DNA of 64,000 nucleotides from Clostridia bacterium (GTDB lineage: Bacteria > Bacillota_A > Clostridia > Oscillospirales > CAG-272): assembly GCA_017501345.1 (NCBI GenBank), contig JAFVXC010000025.1, positions 1 through 64,000 on the forward strand, read 5' to 3'. The notes beneath the pieces are model-generated. The model was not told the DNA's origin and ran no database searches. It worked only from the letters and a program-made list of their open reading frames with translations. Below, in pieces: positions 50,417 through 59,416 of the stretch. The position numbers and the translations under genes are program-made. Position 1 is the first letter of the stretch; each line of letters starts with the position of its first letter.

Positions 50417-51724
50417 TCAAAGCACGAATCCGCGCTCGTCGATCATACGGCGCAGCTCATCTCGCGGGATCTCCGATACGGGAAGCCCCGTACGGTTCTT
50501 CAGTGCCGCCGCAAGACCTGCACCCTCACCAATGCTCATCGCAGTCGCCTGCACGCGAAGAGAAGCATAGGGCTCCTTCTCCGCCGACACACAACGTCCC
50601 GCCGCGATCAGATTATCGACCGCATCGGCAACGGTCGCTTCAAAGGGCACGAACACCCTGTCGGGCAGACGCGTCAGGGTCTGCGCCGCATCCTTTGCCG
50701 AATGAATATCCATCGGATGCGCACAGTGCGCCACGGGACATTCGAATTCGCGTCCCGCGATCACGTCGTCAAGCGTCAGCGTGTACACGCCGCGAATGCG
50801 GCGGGTCTCACGTACACCGACCGAGAAGCCCGACACCGTAACCGTTGCATTTGCAAATTCGGGATATTTCGCACGAAGCCGCTCGACGAGTGCGTACATA
50901 TCCTTCCTGAGACGCGCTTCGATCTCGGTCATCTGCCCGCGGTCGGTCGCATCCGCCTCGGCGCGGGTGATGTTGACGGCAAGCGCATCACCCTTCACAA
51001 GGGTGTTGAACCACGGGCCGCCGAACTTCGGCGCTCTGCCCGCCTCCATTTCCTCAAGAAGGTACTCGCGTATGACCCTCGGGGAGGAGCTCTTCACCAC
51101 CTTGCCGTCGTGGTGGATGTAGTCTTTCAGGAGATCGGTAGTCGAATCGACTCCCGACAAAACAAAGCAAAGCGACACGGGCTGGAGAGAGTCGGGCGTG
51201 GGAAGCATCTCGGCTCCCGCACGGAAGAAAACGTCGCCGTCGCCCGTTGCGTCGATGAAGCATTTTCCCGCGATCGCCTCAGCGCCGCTTTTGCTTTCGA
51301 TGATGACGTGCGTGAGGCTTTTTCCGTTCTTCACGACGTCAGCAACGACCGAATCGGTGTACAGCGTTACGCCGCTCTCTCTGACCATCTCGTCCGCGAC
51401 GATCTTATAGCCCTCGGGGTCGATCGAAATGTTTCCTCTCGGATATTCCACAAGCGCTCCGCCCTGCTCCCGAAGTCGTTCGACGAACTCCCACGCGATA
51501 CCGCCGACCGCCTGCTTTTGCCGCAGGAAAAATCCGCTGATCGGCACGACGTACGATGCGGTCGCCATTCCCCCAAGAAAGGAAAAACGCTCAATAAGCG
51601 CAGTCCTCTGCCCGCACCGCGCCGCCGAGATCGCCGCAACAAAGCCCGCAGGACCTCCTCCGCACACAACGGTATCATATTCCCCGATCACGGGGATCCT
51701 TCTCGTTTGCTCGATCGAATTCAT
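50417..51724 (-). CDS. FAD-dependent oxidoreductase
   Basis: The 435-residue protein has an FAD-binding Rossmann start (EYDTVVCGGGPAGFVAAISA), FLGGMATASYV, an internal CFIDATGDGDVFFRAGAE and the C-terminal FAD contact NLIAAGRCVSAEKEPYASLR with TAMSIGEGAGLAAAL. This fits the FAD_oxidored family found in gut Clostridia, often with carbohydrate genes; the substrate is unknown. ATG 51724 follows AAGGAG at good spacing; the frame is open further upstream but without a ribosome site. No signal peptide is seen. Confidence 0.88.
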   Translation of the reverse strand: MNSIEQTRRIPVIGEYDTVVCGGGPAGFVAAISAARCGQRTALIERFSFLGGMATASYVVPISGFFLRQKQAVGGIAWEFVERLREQGGALVEYPRGNISIDPEGYKIVADEMVRESGVTLYTDSVVADVVKNGKSLTHVIIESKSGAEAIAGKCFIDATGDGDVFFRAGAEMLPTPDSLQPVSLCFVLSGVDSTTDLLKDYIHHDGKVVKSSSPRVIREYLLEEMEAGRAPKFGGPWFNTLVKGDALAVNITRAEADATDRGQMTEIEARLRKDMYALVERLRAKYPEFANATVTVSGFSVGVRETRRIRGVYTLTLDDVIAGREFECPVAHCAHPMDIHSAKDAAQTLTRLPDRVFVPFEATVADAVDNLIAAGRCVSAEKEPYASLRVQATAMSIGEGAGLAAALKNRTGLPVSEIPRDELRRMIDERGFVL

Positions 51725-51780
51725 ATGCGTTCTCCTTGTAGCTCTATAGTTTTCATTGCAGGGCTTTGAAAAGGCGCCCA

Positions 51781-51994
51781 CTGAGGGATGTTCTTGAAAG
51801 AACACCCCTCAGACTCCCCCAAGAACTTTTGAGGAAGAGGAATAGAACATCCGCATTACTTGGTTGGAAATCCAAGCAGTTCTACACATCACATTCGGGT
51901 CAAAAACGGGTCCTGACGAAAGCCGAAAAGTTTTTGGGATTCATAAGGACTTTTTTTCAAAAATGCCTTATGCGGGGTACGGGGCAGCGCCCCG
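51781..51994. repeat. Intergenic hairpin cluster II
   Basis: It begins with a nested palindrome CTGAGGG...CCCTCAG around TGTTCTT/AAGAACA (51781-51812) and ends with CGGGGC-AGC-GCCCCG (51980-51994). In between are A/T tracts with AAGAACTTTT and AAAGTTTTT. It resembles clusters at 7808-8000 and 63210-63381 in layout, though the sequence is more diverged. Confidence 0.5.
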
Positions 51995-52001
51995 CGGACA
52001 T

Positions 52002-52598
52002 TCAACACCCCTCCGTGCGCCGCTTTCTCCGCGCCATCAGGCGGAGCACGCACGGGCGGTTATAGCGCTGAACGATAATAAACTGCGCGTCAAATACCAT
52101 AGCAAGAGCTGCCGTGAGGGCAAAGATCCAAAATTCACCCCAAAGCAGCGCAAAAAGGAGGGTAGAAAGCGACAAAAGCTCATTCACCCAGTGGTCGATC
52201 TCTGACTTTGACATCGTATCGGCAAGCTCCTCAAGAGTGTGCTTTTTCACGTCGTATGCATCGGGGTCGTAGGTCAACACCTTTTCCTTCCATTTGCGGA
52301 CGCGCAGGAGCTTATAGAGCCTTTTTTCAAAGCCGAGCTCCCGAAACCAACGCTGACCGTGGTGGATGCGGAAAAGCTTCGTCAGATTCCCAAGCAGGAT
52401 GCGCCCCCAGAAGTGATACACGATCGTAAACGCCGTAATGCCCACCCAAAGGATCGCACCGTTACGAACGTATTTTCCGTAATACAGCACAAAGGCTGCA
52501 ACGGAAGCGACAAGCATCAAGGCGATCACGATATACATAAACAGCGCCGAGCCGCTCTTGACCTTTTTCCCTCCCCGTGCGTCTTCTTTTTTTCTCAT
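52002..52598 (-). CDS. CrtO-like acyltransferase family membrane protein
   Basis: The 198-residue protein has about four membrane helices. The central conserved part, WFRELGFEKRLYKLLRVRKWKEK, and TMSKSEIDHWVNELLS then FDAQFIIVQRYNRP match the family named after glycosyl-4,4'-diaponeurosporenoate acyltransferase (CrtO). No carotenoid genes are nearby, so the true substrate is probably different. The basic N-terminus (MRKKEDARGGKKVK) is cytosolic. It ends close to hairpin cluster II. Confidence 0.75.
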   Translation of the reverse strand: MRKKEDARGGKKVKSGSALFMYIVIALMLVASVAAFVLYYGKYVRNGAILWVGITAFTIVYHFWGRILLGNLTKLFRIHHGQRWFRELGFEKRLYKLLRVRKWKEKVLTYDPDAYDVKKHTLEELADTMSKSEIDHWVNELLSLSTLLFALLWGEFWIFALTAALAMVFDAQFIIVQRYNRPCVLRLMARRKRRTEGC

Positions 52599-52637
52599 AA
52601 AACCACCGTTTCCTTCGTATTTACCCTGCCGGACACA

Positions 52638-53426
52638 TCAGCCGAACACCTCACAAGCAGAAACGAGCCGGATCATTTCACCGTCCACAAGGTCTCTGCC
52701 GTACGCATCAAAGAATCTGTCACGGTACGCATCGGTTCCGAGATTGAAGCAGAGCGTCCACGCGCCCCAGAAGAGATCGACGTGACGGTCTCCGATGCCG
52801 CCCGCTCCGAGATCGATAAAGCCCGAAAAGCGCCAATCATCGAGCATAATGTTCGGCAGGCAATAGTCTCCGTGGAGGAGCACCTCATTTTTGAACGCAC
52901 CCTTGTGCTCCATCACATAGCGATACGCCTCATCTGCGGTAAAATGAGAGATCCCTTGCGCGAGAAAGGAAAGATCGTACTGCCCCTTTTCATAGTTTTC
53001 CGTGACAGTCGCGAGATAACCGCGCATTCTGTCTCTCTCAGGGCAGTCCGCCATCTCGGTCTCGTGGAGCGCACGAAGGCGTTCCCCGAGAAGTGCGGAA
53101 AGCCGCCGCGGATCGTCGAGATACTGCTTGTCACAGCAGTCCTCCCCCCGAACGCGTGACGTAAGAAGATAGTCGCGTCCGCCTTCCGAGCCGTAATACA
53201 GCACCTCACCCGAAAGCCCCTTCCCGTGAAAGTACCGTGTCATTTCGGCTTCCCTTCGGAGCGTTCCCTCGGCAGCGGATTTCAGATAATATCCGTTTTC
53301 CTTTTCTATATAGATCACCCGCGCCTCGGGAGAGCAGCTGCTGTCATACACCGCCGCATCCGTAAGAAGCGCGGAAAGCGCGTGCGGATAATCGGAGGGC
53401 TCTATCTGAATCTTCGTTCGCTTCAT
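52638..53426 (-). CDS. Aminoglycoside phosphotransferase (APH) family kinase
   Basis: The 262-residue soluble protein has a protein-kinase-like fold of the APH(3') type: YLKSAAEGTLRREAEMTRYF for the ATP Lys/Glu pair, LLHGDYCLPNIMLDDWRFSG for the catalytic loop (Asp and Asn) and FIDLGAGGIGDRHVDLFW for the metal Asp. Length and motifs fit APH(3')-like enzymes, which phosphorylate aminoglycosides. Many relatives have other small-molecule substrates, so resistance is not proven. GGAG precedes the ATG. Confidence 0.85.
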   Translation of the reverse strand: MKRTKIQIEPSDYPHALSALLTDAAVYDSSCSPEARVIYIEKENGYYLKSAAEGTLRREAEMTRYFHGKGLSGEVLYYGSEGGRDYLLTSRVRGEDCCDKQYLDDPRRLSALLGERLRALHETEMADCPERDRMRGYLATVTENYEKGQYDLSFLAQGISHFTADEAYRYVMEHKGAFKNEVLLHGDYCLPNIMLDDWRFSGFIDLGAGGIGDRHVDLFWGAWTLCFNLGTDAYRDRFFDAYGRDLVDGEMIRLVSACEVFG

Positions 53427-53461
53427 CTTGTTTTCTCCGTTCTGAGAAAGGTAAAAACGCC

Positions 53462-54067
53462 TTAGTATCCGAGCTCCTCGTTAACAAGCACGATCTCGAA
53501 CCGTGCACCGCCGGGCTTTTCCCAAAGCACCGACAAAGCACGGCAAATACGGTCGGGGCTCTTGCAGTTATAGCATTTCTCCGCACGGACAGCACACGGT
53601 GTCTTCACGCCGAGTCGCTGTGCGTTTCTCGGCGCAGCAATATTGCGGGCGCGCCAGAGTGCCGACTCGTAGTCGGGCGCAAGCTTGTTTTTTCCAACAA
53701 CGAAGATCACGCGCTCGTGCCCGTAAAGCGTTGCGGAAACACGGTTGCAGGTGCCGTCGATATTGATGATCTCACCCGTCTCGGCGAGGCCGTTCACAGA
53801 GGAGATATACACGTCGGCAAGCGCCGCCTCGCGCCGAAGCGCGGCAGGATCCGCGCCCTCAGGAACGTTCCAATGCCACAATACGCGGTTCTTTTCCGAA
53901 AGAGCCTCATAAAGCCCCATCTCCCGAAGCGTAACCGAGCCGCCGAAGCCGACGGTCTTGTTTTCCACCGAGCGGGCAAGATATTCCGTTGCTTCTTCCT
54001 TGGTTTCAAAGCACACGACCGAATATCCTTTTTTAGTAAGCACCTTCTCTACGTCACAGAAATTCAT
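53462..54067 (-). CDS. LUD domain (LutC-like) protein
   Basis: The 201-residue protein matches the LUD/DUF162 family: VGFGGSVTLREMGLYEAL, ADVYISSVNGLAETGEIINID (nucleotide/sugar-phosphate-like pocket), ERVIFVVGKNKLAPDYESAL and the C-terminal CYNCKSPDRICRAL with three cysteines. LutC belongs to the lactate-oxidising LutABC complex, but this short stand-alone type is common in Clostridia without LutA/B, as here. GGAGG precedes the ATG. It is likely co-transcribed with the APH-like gene 35 bases downstream. Confidence 0.88.
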   Translation of the reverse strand: MNFCDVEKVLTKKGYSVVCFETKEEATEYLARSVENKTVGFGGSVTLREMGLYEALSEKNRVLWHWNVPEGADPAALRREAALADVYISSVNGLAETGEIINIDGTCNRVSATLYGHERVIFVVGKNKLAPDYESALWRARNIAAPRNAQRLGVKTPCAVRAEKCYNCKSPDRICRALSVLWEKPGGARFEIVLVNEELGY

Positions 54068-54184
54068 ATTGCTCCTCCGTTCGATTATCTTTATTATATA
54101 ATATTATACAATAAAAGAGCCGCATTGTAAAGGGTTCTTCACAAAGAAAACCGATCGTTTTTTCGAAAAACCTGCGTCATCTGC

Positions 54185-54213
54185 TTGACCGCGTTCGTTT
54201 TTTGTGATATGAT
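54185..54213 (+). promoter_or_regulatory. Sigma-A promoter of the histidine phosphatase gene
   Basis: TTGACC, 17 bases, TATGAT, 36 bases before the ATG at 54250. AAAGGAGG lies just upstream of the start. Confidence 0.8.
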
Positions 54214-54249
54214 AGAGCAAAGCCGAAAAAGCGCAAAGGAGGCCGCATT

Positions 54250-54873
54250 ATGGTCAAATTCATCCTCGTCCGCCACGGATTCACCACATTCAATAAAGAG
54301 AAACGCTGTCAAGGGCAATACGATTCCCCACTTGATGAAATCGGTATCAAACAGGCCACCCATACAGCAGAGCACATCGTAAAAGCCTATCACATCGATG
54401 CGATCTACGCAAGTGATCTTTCCCGCACGCGGGATACCGCCGCGCCGATCGCGAAGCGGCTCGAGCTTCCTGTGCATACGAGCAAGGCACTTCGAGAGCT
54501 GAACAACGGAACGTGGGAAAACCGCCTCATATCCGACATTAAGCTCGAAGAACCCGAAGCCTTTGCAAGGAGAGAGGCTTCCCTCGGCACTTTTCATTTT
54601 CCGAACGGCGAATGCTTCAGAGACCTTTACAACCGCGCCTCTCTTTGCCTGTCCGAGCTTGCGAAAAGGCACGACGGAGAGACCGTCCTTGTGGTGACAC
54701 ACGGCGGCGTGATCCGCGTCCTTGCCGCAGTCTGGAAGGGCATTCCAATCGAGCAGGTGCAGTTGGTTCCCGACCCTAGAAACACCTCAATCACTGTGGT
54801 AGAACACGAAAACGGCAAGATGAAGCTACTGTCCTTCAATGATGTCAGCCATCTGCCCAAGGAATTACTGTAA
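54250..54873 (+). CDS. Histidine phosphatase (phosphoglycerate mutase-like) family protein
   Basis: The 207-residue cytosolic protein has the catalytic FILVRHGFTTFNKEKRCQG (phosphohistidine in RHG), YASDLSRTRDTAAPIA, ELNNGTWENR (Glu acid) and VLVVTHGGVIRVL (second His). It is a cofactor-independent-looking phosphatase rather than a glycolytic mutase by length. The substrate could be a sugar phosphate or a cobalamin intermediate; nothing nearby decides. It is a single-gene unit with its own promoter and terminator. Confidence 0.93.
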   Translation: MVKFILVRHGFTTFNKEKRCQGQYDSPLDEIGIKQATHTAEHIVKAYHIDAIYASDLSRTRDTAAPIAKRLELPVHTSKALRELNNGTWENRLISDIKLEEPEAFARREASLGTFHFPNGECFRDLYNRASLCLSELAKRHDGETVLVVTHGGVIRVLAAVWKGIPIEQVQLVPDPRNTSITVVEHENGKMKLLSFNDVSHLPKELL

Positions 54874-54883
54874 AGCAAAACAG

Positions 54884-54921
54884 AGGGAGAGTGAAATGCG
54901 TTTTCGCATTTCACTCTCCCT
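54884..54921. terminator. Bidirectional terminator
   Basis: A 17-bp perfect stem (AGGGAGAGTGAAATGCG and complement) with a TTTT loop, between convergent genes ending at 54873 and 54929. Confidence 0.9.
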
Positions 54922-54928
54922 ATTTTCA

Positions 54929-55669
54929 TCAGTTTTTCAAAAGGCTGAAATATGCCTCGGCGTACCGCCTGCCAAATTCACGAAGCGACGCGGAATCAAA
55001 GTGGATCCCGTCCGCCTTCAGCACGAGTCCCTCGGACGAAACGACCGCGCAATTCGGCAGCTCCGCAGCGATCTCGCGGTACTGCACATTCATTCGTGCA
55101 GGACGATCCTCGAGGCCCCACTTCTCCCCGGGGTGCTCCGACAACTCCCCGATGATGAGGGGAAGATCCTCTGCCCCCAGCTCCTTCCGAAGCGCTGTGA
55201 TCATCTCCGTGAAGCACTGCCTATGCGCGAGCATCTCTTCATCCGTATGGCAGTCGCTCTCGCCCTGATGCCAGATGATACCCGCAAGCGTCGACGACCG
55301 CTTCGCAAGCTGTGCCATAAACAGGGCGTGATCGTACAAAATCTCGCCCGGCATCCACTGCGCGATCCTCGTGCCGCCGTCTGCGCAGGGGATCAGACCG
55401 ATTCGTTCTCCCGTAGCCTTTGCGATCTCATCCGCAAAGCTTGCCGCAAGACCGATGCCGCTGTGAAGCTTCTTGCCGAGCACTCGCCTGTCGGGATTGA
55501 TCGGCTCGCTCATCGTCTGCCATCTGCCCATACGAAGCATCAGGCAGCTCTTATTTTTGATCGGCTCGACCTCGTCGAACTCGCCGCGTCCTGCCATATT
55601 CGATTGCCCGATCATCAAAAACGATCGAACGACTCCATCCGCTGTCTGTAGTCCGTCCTGAATAATCAT
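54929..55669 (-). CDS. Sialate O-acetylesterase-like SGNH esterase
   Basis: The 246-residue cytosolic protein has FLMIGQSNMAGRG (nucleophile Ser), LIPCADGGTRIAQW, IIWHQGESDCHTDEE and LKADGIHFDSASLREFG (catalytic Asp-His), the full SASA-domain set. It removes acetyl groups from sialic acid or plant/host glycans. The absence of a signal peptide suggests action on imported sugars. A GGGGG ribosome site lies close to the ATG. It follows two serine hydrolase genes in the same direction. Confidence 0.9.
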   Translation of the reverse strand: MIIQDGLQTADGVVRSFLMIGQSNMAGRGEFDEVEPIKNKSCLMLRMGRWQTMSEPINPDRRVLGKKLHSGIGLAASFADEIAKATGERIGLIPCADGGTRIAQWMPGEILYDHALFMAQLAKRSSTLAGIIWHQGESDCHTDEEMLAHRQCFTEMITALRKELGAEDLPLIIGELSEHPGEKWGLEDRPARMNVQYREIAAELPNCAVVSSEGLVLKADGIHFDSASLREFGRRYAEAYFSLLKN

Positions 55670-55720
55670 TTGTGTCCCCCTTGTAAGCGTATACGCTTGC
55701 TTCCTCTCAGCTCAATCCAT

Positions 55721-56773
55721 TCAGAGTCCGAGATCTGCCTTGATTGCAGAATGAAGCTCGCGCCGCATCTGCACGATCGGCTCGTAGCTGTGCTTTCCGA
55801 GCTTTTTCTCGACGCTGCGGGTCGCATCCGACAAAACGATCACGTACAGCCCGCTCTCGGGATCGACGAAGACCGATTGGCCCGTGTGTCCGCAATGTCC
55901 GACGCTTCCGTCAGGGAAAAGTCCCGCAGCCTGACCGAAATGCTCGTTTACGTGTATGTATCCCAGGCCTCTGTGTCCGTACGTATCGGTGGTCTCCATA
56001 TTTGCGGTATAATTCTTCGCGGCAAGCAGAAAGGTCTCCTTCGAGAAGAGCGGCGAACCGTGTGCGATCAGCATTTTTGCAAAGAGCGTCATATCCCCAA
56101 GATTTGAGAACAGACCTGCATTTCCCGCAACACCGCCGAGGCGGCGGCAGTTGGGATCGTGCACGATCCCAACGTTTTCATCAAGCATACGTGCGTTCAC
56201 GATGTCAAGCGTTCTGTCGGGTAAATAGGACGTCATCGTCATACCGAGCGGCTCTGCAACGCGCTTTTTGAACGCGACGTCAAGACGCTCTCCGTAGATA
56301 GTTTCGAGAATTCTTCCGAGCAGAATGAAGCCAAAGCAGCTGTAACGGATGCTCGATCCAAGCGGCTTACTCAGCGGAACGCTTAAAATACAATGCTCGA
56401 CACCCTCGTACTTCCCTTTATACTCACACTTCCGTAAGGAGTTATGGCTGATGCTCACCGTGTGGGTCATCAGATGCTTCACCGTCATTTCCTTCTTGTC
56501 GTCGGGAACGGGGAAAAATTTACTCACGGGATCCGAGACAGAAAGAAGTCCCTTGTCGATCGCTATCAGCGCGAGAGAAGTAACAACAACGATCTTTGTG
56601 ACCGACGCCATATCGAACAGCGTCTTATCGCTGAGCACTCTATCCTCCGCAGTTCTCTTGACGTCGCAAAGGATCTCGTCTCCGCGGCCTACGCGAACGA
56701 TGATGTTTTCAACTGTTTTTTCCGCCAAAAGCGAATCAATATATTTTTCAAGATTCTCAAAGCTATGCATCAT
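55721..56773 (-). CDS. Beta-lactamase-family serine hydrolase, copy 1
   Basis: The 350-residue cytosolic protein belongs to the class C beta-lactamase/PBP4* fold: FDMASVTKIVVVTSLA (SxxK nucleophile), the YxN position reading RYSCFGFILLGRIL, and the third motif HCGHTGQSVFVDPESG (HTG). The Asn of YxN is replaced by Cys, which occurs in both copies here. It is probably an esterase or peptidase rather than a resistance enzyme. The start lies at an ATG pair near 56773/56770 after AAAGGA. The adjacent gene is a close paralogue. Confidence 0.88.
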   Translation of the reverse strand: MMHSFENLEKYIDSLLAEKTVENIIVRVGRGDEILCDVKRTAEDRVLSDKTLFDMASVTKIVVVTSLALIAIDKGLLSVSDPVSKFFPVPDDKKEMTVKHLMTHTVSISHNSLRKCEYKGKYEGVEHCILSVPLSKPLGSSIRYSCFGFILLGRILETIYGERLDVAFKKRVAEPLGMTMTSYLPDRTLDIVNARMLDENVGIVHDPNCRRLGGVAGNAGLFSNLGDMTLFAKMLIAHGSPLFSKETFLLAAKNYTANMETTDTYGHRGLGYIHVNEHFGQAAGLFPDGSVGHCGHTGQSVFVDPESGLYVIVLSDATRSVEKKLGKHSYEPIVQMRRELHSAIKADLGL

Positions 56774-56842
56774 TTTCTTCCTTTCAGGCATTTTTATAAC
56801 TGCTTACGGCATTATGCACCATAAGGGATTCGTTTGGAGTGG

Positions 56843-57877
56843 TCAAAGTCCGAGGTCAGCCTTGATCGCAGCGTGGAGATCGTGCCGCATCTGCATAACC
56901 GGCTCATAGCTCGATTTCCCGAGCTTTTTCGCGATACTGAGGGTCGCGTCCGACAAGATGATCACGTACAATCCGCTCTCGGGATCGACGAACACCGACT
57001 GTCCCGTGTGGCCGCAATGCCCGACGCTTCCGTCGGGGAAAAGTCCGCCTGCCTGCATAAAGTTCTCGTTCACGTATACGTAGCCAAGTCCACGGTGACC
57101 GGACGTTTTTACGGTTGCCATATTCTCGGTGTAATTTCTTGCGGCAAGCGTAAAGGTCTCCTCTGAAAAGAGCGGCGATCCGTGTGCGATCAGCATTTTG
57201 GCAAAGGTCGTCATATCCTCAAGATTCGAGAACAAACCTGCGTTTCCCGCAACACAGCCGAGGTGTCGACAGTTGTAATCATTGACCACTCCGCACATTT
57301 CTTCCTTGCCGTTTGCATTTACGATATCGAGCGTTCGATCCGGCAAATAACCTGAGGAATGCATCCCGAGTGGCTCCGCAACGCGCTTTTTGAAGGCAAC
57401 GTCAAGGCGCTCTCCGTAGATCGTTTCAAGTATTCTGCCGAGAACGATAAAACCGGGACAGCTGTAAAGAATTCCCGTTCCGATCGGAATATCCGAGGGG
57501 ATATTCAGTATGTAATCCTGAACAGTTTCATATCCATCCGTGTGCTTCAGAAGCGACTTGTGACCGATACCCATCGTATGCGTCATCAGGTGCTTTATCG
57601 TCATTTCCTTCTTGTCGTCTGGAACGGGGAAAAATTTGCTCACGGGATCCGAGACAGAAAGCAGTCCCTTGTCAATCGCCATCAGTGCGAGCGAGGTCGT
57701 TGCAACGATCTTTGTGACCGAAGCCATATCGAACAGCGTCCTGTCGGTCAGCACTCTATCCTCCACAGTTCTCTTGACGTCGCAAAGGATCTCGTCTCCG
57801 CGACCCACACGTACGATAATGTTTTCAACCGTTTTGTCCGACAAAAGCAAATCGATACACTTTTTCAAATTGTTCAT
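56843..57877 (-). CDS. Beta-lactamase-family serine hydrolase, copy 2
   Basis: The 344-residue paralogue of the downstream gene carries the same motifs: FDMASVTKIVATTSLALM, LYSCPGFIVLGRILETIYGE and HCGHTGQSVFVDPESG. Large blocks are identical (for example SVSDPVSKFFPVPDDKKEMT and VGRGDEILCDVKRT), so tandem duplication was recent. The variable parts are around LMTHTMGIGHKSLLKHTDGY and GMHSSGYLPD, which may tune substrate. The gap between copies is 69 bases. Confidence 0.88.
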   Translation of the reverse strand: MNNLKKCIDLLLSDKTVENIIVRVGRGDEILCDVKRTVEDRVLTDRTLFDMASVTKIVATTSLALMAIDKGLLSVSDPVSKFFPVPDDKKEMTIKHLMTHTMGIGHKSLLKHTDGYETVQDYILNIPSDIPIGTGILYSCPGFIVLGRILETIYGERLDVAFKKRVAEPLGMHSSGYLPDRTLDIVNANGKEEMCGVVNDYNCRHLGCVAGNAGLFSNLEDMTTFAKMLIAHGSPLFSEETFTLAARNYTENMATVKTSGHRGLGYVYVNENFMQAGGLFPDGSVGHCGHTGQSVFVDPESGLYVIILSDATLSIAKKLGKSSYEPVMQMRHDLHAAIKADLGL

Positions 57878-58012
57878 TTCATTTACCTTCTTTCTTTATG
57901 CTTCTTTCAATAGCAATTATAGCAAGCAAAAGTGAAAAAGTCAACCAACTTTTGCTCGAGAATTGCCTTTTTTCAATTCATGTTGGGAATTTTCCTGCGA
58001 GAAAGGCTTTGT

Positions 58013-58708
58013 TTACAAAAGCAAGGTCTCCCTGTTGGTACCGTAGAAAATATCCGCGTGACCCGAAAGCTTCTTGCAAATTTCCTCAAAGCGCTCCCAG
58101 CTGATATATGCCGCATCCATCTCATACGAATGCCCCCAGATATAGAGGAGCTGCGGATTCTCTGCCTTAAGTGCGAGAAACTCGTCCACGATGCTTTCGA
58201 GGCAGTCCTCGACATAATAGACCGACGGATCAAATCTGTAAAGGTTGTCCTGACGATCAAATCGGTGCGTCGACGTGATCGTTCGCGCATATTTTACGCC
58301 CGTTTGCTCTCGGATCACCGAAGCAACTCTGTCGTCGTTGTTAACGCCGCCGCAGGGGTACGCCATACCGACGACCTCATATCCCGCAAGCTCCGAAAGC
58401 ATCCGTCGGTCATTCTCCACCTGATACGCAACCGTCTCGTCGTCAAGTCTTGTAAGATTCGGATGTGTCAACGTATGCACCGCGATCTCGTGTCCGTCGT
58501 AGATCCGCCTGACGCTCGACGGCGAGGTCTTATTGTGCGATACCCGTCTTCCGTTTCGGTCGAGCGCATTCGGCAGCCCCAGTAATGCGGAGTTCAGATT
58601 AAACGTTCCCTTCAGTCCGTATTCATTGAGAATCCCGATCAACCGCTCGTCCTGCGTGACACCGTCGTCAAAGCTGAAGGTGATCGCTTTTTTCTTTCCG
58701 TTCCACAT
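58013..58708 (-). CDS. Polysaccharide deacetylase (NodB-like) family protein
   Basis: The 231-residue cytosolic protein has the NodB metal motif ITFSFDDGVTQDERL (catalytic Asp pair), HEIAVHTLTHPNL (metal His) and GMAYPCGGVN (arginine/proline loop variant). The C-terminal LLYIWGHSYEMD matches NodB motif 5 loosely. It lacks a signal peptide. The likely substrate is an N-acetylated sugar or oligosaccharide. AAAGGAG precedes the ATG. Confidence 0.9.
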   Translation of the reverse strand: MWNGKKKAITFSFDDGVTQDERLIGILNEYGLKGTFNLNSALLGLPNALDRNGRRVSHNKTSPSSVRRIYDGHEIAVHTLTHPNLTRLDDETVAYQVENDRRMLSELAGYEVVGMAYPCGGVNNDDRVASVIREQTGVKYARTITSTHRFDRQDNLYRFDPSVYYVEDCLESIVDEFLALKAENPQLLYIWGHSYEMDAAYISWERFEEICKKLSGHADIFYGTNRETLLL

Positions 58709-58768
58709 CCCTATGTACTCCTTTTCATTTTTTCATCAGTGTCCCGATTCCGATATCAATACCCGATA

Positions 58769-59413
58769 TCAATACCCAATATTACTGCTCGAATACCGCT
58801 CGGGCTCGAAGTTTTCGATATTAACCTCAGACGGCGTGATCTCAAGAAGCTCACAAATAACCGATAAAACTCTTCCGCCGATCAGCTCAGTCCCCATAGG
58901 CGTATAGAAATGCACGAAATCCGAGCGATAGGAATCGGGAACATCCTTCACAAGAGAATAGAGATCGTTGATCACAGTATCCGTATGGGAAAGCGCCCTC
59001 AGTGCAACGTCGTTATATTTTTCAATCGTAGCATTGTGCCTTTTGAATTCCGGCCTGCACCACTCCTCTTTCACGGAGGTCGAGGTAGCAAAAACGATTT
59101 TTGCCTTCGGGAAAAGCATCCTGAGGCGCTTATCGATCCTCGGAAGAACGTCCTCATAATACGCCAGCGTCGTCAGCGGCTCGTCTCCGAATAACTCGAG
59201 CGCATCCCACAGCCCTGCATTCCAATGAACGAGGTCGACGTCATCCCCCCATTTTCCCTTCTTCTTCCAGTCGTGCGCATAGCGCAAAACGTATTCTGCG
59301 AACCTGCAGTTTTCGCCCGGATAATAGACCTCAGCCGCGTTACTGAGCGCGTCCTTAACGTATTTGTCATATCCCATTCGTATGGAATCTCCGATCAAAA
59401 CAATCTTTTTCAT
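58769..59413 (-). CDS. SGNH/GDSL-family hydrolase
   Basis: The 214-residue protein starts with KKIVLIGDSIRMGYDKYV (nucleophile Ser), has DLVHWNAGLWDALELFG as block III and SDFVHFYTPMGTELIG as the Asp-x-x-His block, so the triad is complete. It is a small cytosolic esterase/lipase-like enzyme. The ribosome site AAAAGGAG is inside the end of the upstream EamA gene, 3 bases from its stop, showing coupling. Confidence 0.9.
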   Translation of the reverse strand: MKKIVLIGDSIRMGYDKYVKDALSNAAEVYYPGENCRFAEYVLRYAHDWKKKGKWGDDVDLVHWNAGLWDALELFGDEPLTTLAYYEDVLPRIDKRLRMLFPKAKIVFATSTSVKEEWCRPEFKRHNATIEKYNDVALRALSHTDTVINDLYSLVKDVPDSYRSDFVHFYTPMGTELIGGRVLSVICELLEITPSEVNIENFEPERYSSSNIGY

Positions 59414-59416
59414 TTT

